A stretch of 64,000 nucleotides of DNA, from contig JAQOTA010000060.1 of the NCBI GenBank assembly GCA_029532415.1, positions 1,426,001-1,490,000 of the forward strand, in the 5' to 3' direction. How positions within the stretch are numbered: the first letter of the stretch is position 1; every line of letters begins with the position of its first letter. The notes under the pieces are model-generated. The model saw nothing but the letters and a program-made list of their open reading frames with translations, was not told the origin of the DNA and searched no databases. This document shows, one piece after another, positions 59,411 through 64,000 of this stretch. The stretch is from Marasmius tenuissimus. Taxonomy: Eukaryota; Basidiomycota; Agaricomycetes; Agaricales; Marasmiaceae. The position numbers and the translations under genes are program-made.

Positions 59411-62400
59411 CTATGTCACATAGAGAGTGACTTGTCCGCCGGGTCGGTACTGCTCGAACGCCATTTGAACGTCTTCAGTCGAACCTAATGAAATCATATC
59501 GCCTTCTTCGTCCATATATTTAACCCGTAGAGGACCATCGTCGCGGCGAGGTCCACATAGTCTGATCTTCCGGCCGACCTTCTCCACCAAGTCCTCATAC
59601 TCAGTCACTCGCGAAACCTGGATGACGAAGATGTCCTCATGGAAGTGAACCTTCACTTTGACCGGCTGTCCCCGACCACCAGCTCCATCGAACACCTGCG
59701 AACGCGATGTTCTGAGGCCGAGTGAAGACTCACTGGAACCGTAGGGTGTGATCGGTGACGAAGAATTGGGCGAATAATCAGAACTGTCGCCGGTTGATTG
59801 ACTCGACCCGCTGCCTCGTTTGCTGCTGCTTATGGAAGAATTGGTCAACCGAGGATCCCACTGTGAAGTGGGTAGAGGCGGTGGCACGCTCTTCGGAACG
59901 TAAGCCTGTGGCTGACTGGCACTCCGTGATCGGCTTATGGGTGCAGGCGTCGGTGGTATTCCGTTCCTATAATCTCCGCTCTCCGTTGTGGTTTTCAACT
60001 TTGCGGAACTGAACTGACTTCGGAGAGGAGGAGGTTGCGGTCTTGATCGTGCAAAGCTGGGGTCGCTGTTCGTGCTCATATTGGAGGTTAGGCGGGGCGT
60101 AGTAGGTCGAAGGCTCGGAGGATGCATGGTAGGGCGGTTGTATGGATCGGTAGTTTCTGAGTACGTCCGTTCTGGTGGGAGCCCGGATGGTCCTCGTCGC
60201 GAGGCGCTCACAGGCGTGCCACGACCAGAACTTGGACGGGAACTCGTGCCATACGCACTAGGTGGATAGTCCTCGTAATCGTCTTCATCTGCTTCCGACT
60301 CGAAGGCATCATGTGGCGGATAGCCTTGAGGCCCGCTGCCGAACGGTGCGGCGCTAAGGGGCTGCTCTCGATCGTAATTGCTGTCACTGCGGTTGCGATT
60401 GTAGATGTTGGTGATGTTCTGTGTGGGTAGAGGATATTGTTGGTTGGTGGTGGTTCGGTCGAGCCTGGGATTCGTGCTATTGTTAATGACACGCGGCATT
60501 CCTCGCTCGCTCGCTCGACGCTGAGCGGACTCGCGAATTAATCGGTTAATCGTCGATTCCCATTGCCGCATCTGATCCTCCCGCTTGCACCGAAGTGTAA
60601 AGTATTCGAGATCATCATCTCCTTTCCACCAGACAGCAAGCGGGTATTGTGTGGGAATGCCGGACGCTGGGAAAGAGTTGTAAAAAGTCAAATGAAACTC
60701 AGGTTAAGAAGGGAGTAGGTAAATTGCGTACATGTTGAATTTCTTGAGGGTGTCGGAACGGCCTGTGTGACATTTCCGAGGAAGATACGACCCTTGAGAA
60801 GAAGCGGCGTGTTCTTCTTCTGTGGTTGTCCCGGGATACCGGGGGTAAGAGGCATTGAAGTGGACTGTTTCTTGAGAATTGAGTTGCTCTTGCTGACTTT
60901 CCGACCATTCGGGGGAGCCGGCAGTGCTTCCTTGCAACAGAGAATGATCTTCTCGAACAGAAAGACGTGATACTCCCGGTCAATGTCAGATTTGGTAACA
61001 GTGAAGATGTCGTCAAGGAGGAGTTGTCCGAAGTTTTCCAGATGGTGACCTTTCCAATCCTCGACCCGTGACTGGAGGTTTTTCACGGTCAACTCGTTTT
61101 CGGCCTGGCGCTGCGCCTCATTGATCTTGTCTGTGATCCTCTTCGCGGCTTCGGAACCGTCCTTGAGTTCGGTGAGGTGAGGGTAATCCTCATCAGATGA
61201 GGCCTTGATGAGGGACTGCGATGAAAGCGCAAATTGAGGATACCGCATACGGCATATAATCATACAAGACTTACATCAAGTAAGAGGGGGTACTTGCAAA
61301 CCCTCTGAATTGGCTTGATTAGGAAGGCAGGTAATTCGCCTTTGACATTGATCAGGTGATTCAGCGCCTGTTGACAGATGTTTAATCAATTGATCGGAGA
61401 TTGCCGATGGCGATGGGGACGTTGGGAATGGTTGGGAATAGATTGTAGGGCGACAGAAAATGAACTCACCGAAAGACTCTGCTCGTTCGTGAGCATTAGT
61501 TCCGAAGCAGCCGTGTAATTCGCGCAGTAGGGTTCGTACACAACGAACTCGTCTTCCTATTGTTCCCAGAACGGAGCAATACAATTAGTCAACACAATAG
61601 GAAATCTGAATGGAGAACATGGGCGTTGTACTCACGCTCTCCAGGAAGTGCTGGCCCCATCGCTGGTCTTGCCACGGCAGCTCTGCCGTGCTTTCAAGGC
61701 GGATGAGGAATTTGCGCTGGAAATTGAGCAACTTGTTCAAGTTGGGGAAGAGGAAATGTATGGTGTCCTGGTCGATGATATTGCTTTGAGCCAGAGCAGT
61801 GGCATATTTCTGAATGATTGGCGGGATTGACGGGCGCATGAATGAGCAAGACTAGCGTCAAAATAGAACAAAGAGCACGAACCTGCATGATCTCAAGATC
61901 CTGTACATATTTTCTTTCTGTCTCGACAATCTCCCGCACAATGTTATTGCGTGCATTTTCCCGTGCGTTTGAAGGTACTCCTGGTGAGTCCAGAACGAGA
62001 GAGTCGCGAGAGTCATGCGATGACATGTAAGGGGTTTCTGGCGGTGCCTCTTCCCAGGCATCTTCAGGGATGCGGTCGACGATGGCCTTGACGGTCTTGA
62101 TAACCTGGCCACAGACAAAGAAAACTGGTCAGTTCGGCCCTCCAAAGCTGAGAGATTGGTGGTAAAACGCACCTTGACAAGCCCATCCGTCGAATTTCGA
62201 TTCCATAGGTCGGTAACCATGAACTGCTCTACTTCCGGTATACGATCTGTGATATTCTTTATCTGCATGCTGAAGAGGGCAATGGCATGCTTCTTCAGAC
62301 GATCTGGATTGGCATCATATGCTGTTTGGTCGAATTCGGAGTTGTTGATTTTGTTAAAGCCTTCGGGGAGGAGGTCGAATATGTAGCAGAGGGGAATCCC

Positions 62401-62646
62401 ATATGAAAAGAGGTCCCAGAGCTGGGTGACTGGGTCGGTTGACTGACGAGCATTGGCTGCAGCAACGAGAGAGAAGTAGTAGTTGAATCCACGAAGACGC
62501 ATTAACCGGGCCTTGAGGCGAGAACATTCCTGGTAGAGAGATGTGATGGCAGCCTGGTTAAGAAGGGTGTTGTTTGCGACGGGAGTGTCGATATGAAGCC
62601 CCGAGCCAGAGACGATAGATTTTTTGCGGCCTGCGACAGACGCCAT
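59411..62646 (-). CDS. CDC24: Cdc24-type Rho guanine nucleotide exchange factor
   Basis: The start MASVAGRKKSIVSGSGLHID was chosen as the first conserved ATG. The N-terminal helical (CDC24 calponin-like) region has LYQECSRLKARLMRL, PVTQLWDLFSYGIPLCYIFD and FNKINNSEFD. The Dbl-homology domain is NNIVREIVETERKYVQDLEI, TIHFLFPNLNKLLNFQRKFL, EFVVYEPYCANYTAASELML and AFLIKPIQRVCKYPLLLDSL. A PH domain follows (LLLDDIFTVTKSDIDREYHV, FLFEKIILCCK, ... EYFTLRCKREDQMRQWESTI). Then come about 250 disordered residues and a C-terminal PB1 domain (VKVKVHFHEDIFVIQVSRVT ... YMDEEGDMISLGSTEDVQMA). This is the exact CDC24 order: it loads GTP on Cdc42 at polarity sites, binding Bem1 through PB1. Introns lie within the DH and PH domains. 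Complete and intact. Confidence 0.93.
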
Positions 62647-64000
62647 GGCGGGGCTGGGGGAGGAGGGGAAGGGTAACGGGGAAAGGCAGTAAACAGAAGA
62701 GGGCTGATGAGGGACGGAAAGGTATAAGGGGTGCTGAAGCGCTGGCCTGTGGGAAAGTTGAAACAATCTGCGGCATGGCAACTTGTGTTTGTCCTTTGTT
62801 TGGCTATCAGCCATCCCGCATTGTTCTGTCTGGACCAGTGGCTGCCAATCGCACTGCTTACGACGATAAGGTAGTATGCCTATCCCTACGTACTCAACAG
62901 CCGCGAAAGGTGTATAGGTGATCACTCGTAAATGGATACCTTACCGACGTTGTCAATAGCTTTTGCCTGACTTGACACGGATGACTGGGACCGTATTCAC
63001 CAATCTCAGTGCATTTCAATCTTCTCTGCCCCGCACAGGCGAGAAAAGCCGCGTCCAGTTTACTTTAGATGATGGAAGCCTTTAGGGTACTATACTATTG
63101 CCTCTAAAGCCGAGGCATCGTCTCGTCCATCAACCCGGATGTCAAGTCGAGTTCGCATCAATGCGAGAATGTCACGAAATAGTCGTGCCCGAATCAGGAT
63201 TGTCCTCGTTCAACGTTCCCGACCAGTCCATTCTGCTCGACGTAGCGCATCGCAAACCCGTTGGTCGTCCTCTTGGGGCGCCTCCGGTCCGGTCCTCTGT
63301 CCAATGTCTCCAGATACCTTCCCATAGCCGTACTATAAGTCCCGAAACCGAGGCTTCCTGTCTTCACTCATGTCCGCTCCCGACACCATATTTGCTTCCC
63401 ATCTGAAAACTCTGTTCATCTTCCTCTCTACATCATTTTCCTGGTGGACCGTGGAGCCCAAGTGGACGTTTTTGTTTCGGTCCTATGTTTCCCGTGATGG
63501 GATGGATATGGTCCATGGAATACCCACTACCCTGACTCGGCCGCCATAACCTTGAATCATCTGCAACCAGAGGCCAGAGCCAACTTGAGCTCCAGAATCC
63601 GAACCCCGAAAAATTTTTGTTTGAGCTCAAGGCTCAAGTGATTTTCAGGGATCTGAAATCAGGTTTGAGATTGCATCAACACCCACTCCTTCGTGGCCCT
63701 TCATTGGCCCTTCACCAAAAGTCTTGGAAAGTCACCGGCTGAGAAAGCTCGTCGCTACCTAGACTCAGATTGAATATATGGACTCCAGCCATATGTGGAA
63801 AGTATGAAAACACCATGGAGCACCGTTGGGTTTCAACGCGTCTCAATTGATGCTCAATTGCAACTCCCGCATCACCGACATGACGCCACGAATCTTCAAT
63901 TTATTGGTTGTGGTTTAGTGTCATGATACACTTGACAATATGGGACTTATGACCGGGATAACTGTCCGGTGAGCTGTAGCAGTTTCGGCCATGGGTAACG
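62647..64000. other. CDC24 upstream region, no recognised gene
   Basis: 1.35 kb at the right edge. It includes the CDC24 promoter. Frames at 63098-63406 and 63433-63630 have no family blocks. The edge may cut into another gene beyond the window. Confidence 0.45.

Noticed and set aside
1..64000. CRISPR arrays, operons or prokaryotic mobile elements
   Set aside because: No regularly spaced direct repeats; the gene structure is eukaryotic with introns throughout.

Overview
The window is nuclear DNA of a filamentous basidiomycete, most likely an Agaricomycete (mushroom class). The genes are monocistronic, lie on both strands and are broken by many 45-70 bp GT-AG introns. Several families point the same way: a protein family expanded in mushrooms at the left end, BTB and RGG proteins of basidiomycete type, and a membrane protein with two beta-sandwich modules. 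No rRNA, tRNA, CRISPR or prokaryotic signal was seen. Exon joins were worked out by eye. Gene spans run from start to stop and include introns; some starts are uncertain and say so.

Left third (1-18.2 kb): a mushroom-expanded family member (minus), a secreted metallophosphatase of the YHR202W / 5'-nucleotidase type (minus), a small TA-flanked MITE, a zinc alcohol dehydrogenase (plus), two small secreted paralogues arranged head to head, two tandem GH16 beta-glucanase-like proteins with GPI-type tails (minus), and a secreted PAF-acetylhydrolase-like esterase (minus).

Middle (18.4-40.1 kb): an 879 bp element with 209 bp near-identical inverted termini, SPO11 (plus), a Ser-rich single-pass membrane protein (minus), a gene-poor 3.4 kb, two tandem C2H2 zinc-finger genes (minus), a BTB protein (minus), a Caprin-like RGG protein (plus), the bifunctional thiamine enzyme THI6 (plus), a single-pass membrane protein with paired beta-sandwich modules (plus), and a second copy of the alcohol dehydrogenase (minus).

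Right third (40.6-62.7 kb): a mitochondrial carrier, a long RhoGAP, a YMR196W-like GH63-type protein, a CSC1/OSCA-type channel and a GH28 endopolygalacturonase (all plus), then CDC24, the Cdc42 exchange factor (minus). The last 1.35 kb holds no recognisable gene.

The genes form no single pathway. Themes are carbohydrate and cell-wall enzymes (GH16 x2, GH28, GH63-like), Rho-GTPase polarity control (RhoGAP and CDC24 in one window) and local duplication (four paralogous pairs). I found no convincing new multi-gene system. The best leads are the long-TIR element, the divergent secreted pair with a GC-AG intron, the N-terminal GGTFNNV-type motif family, and the paired-module membrane protein.
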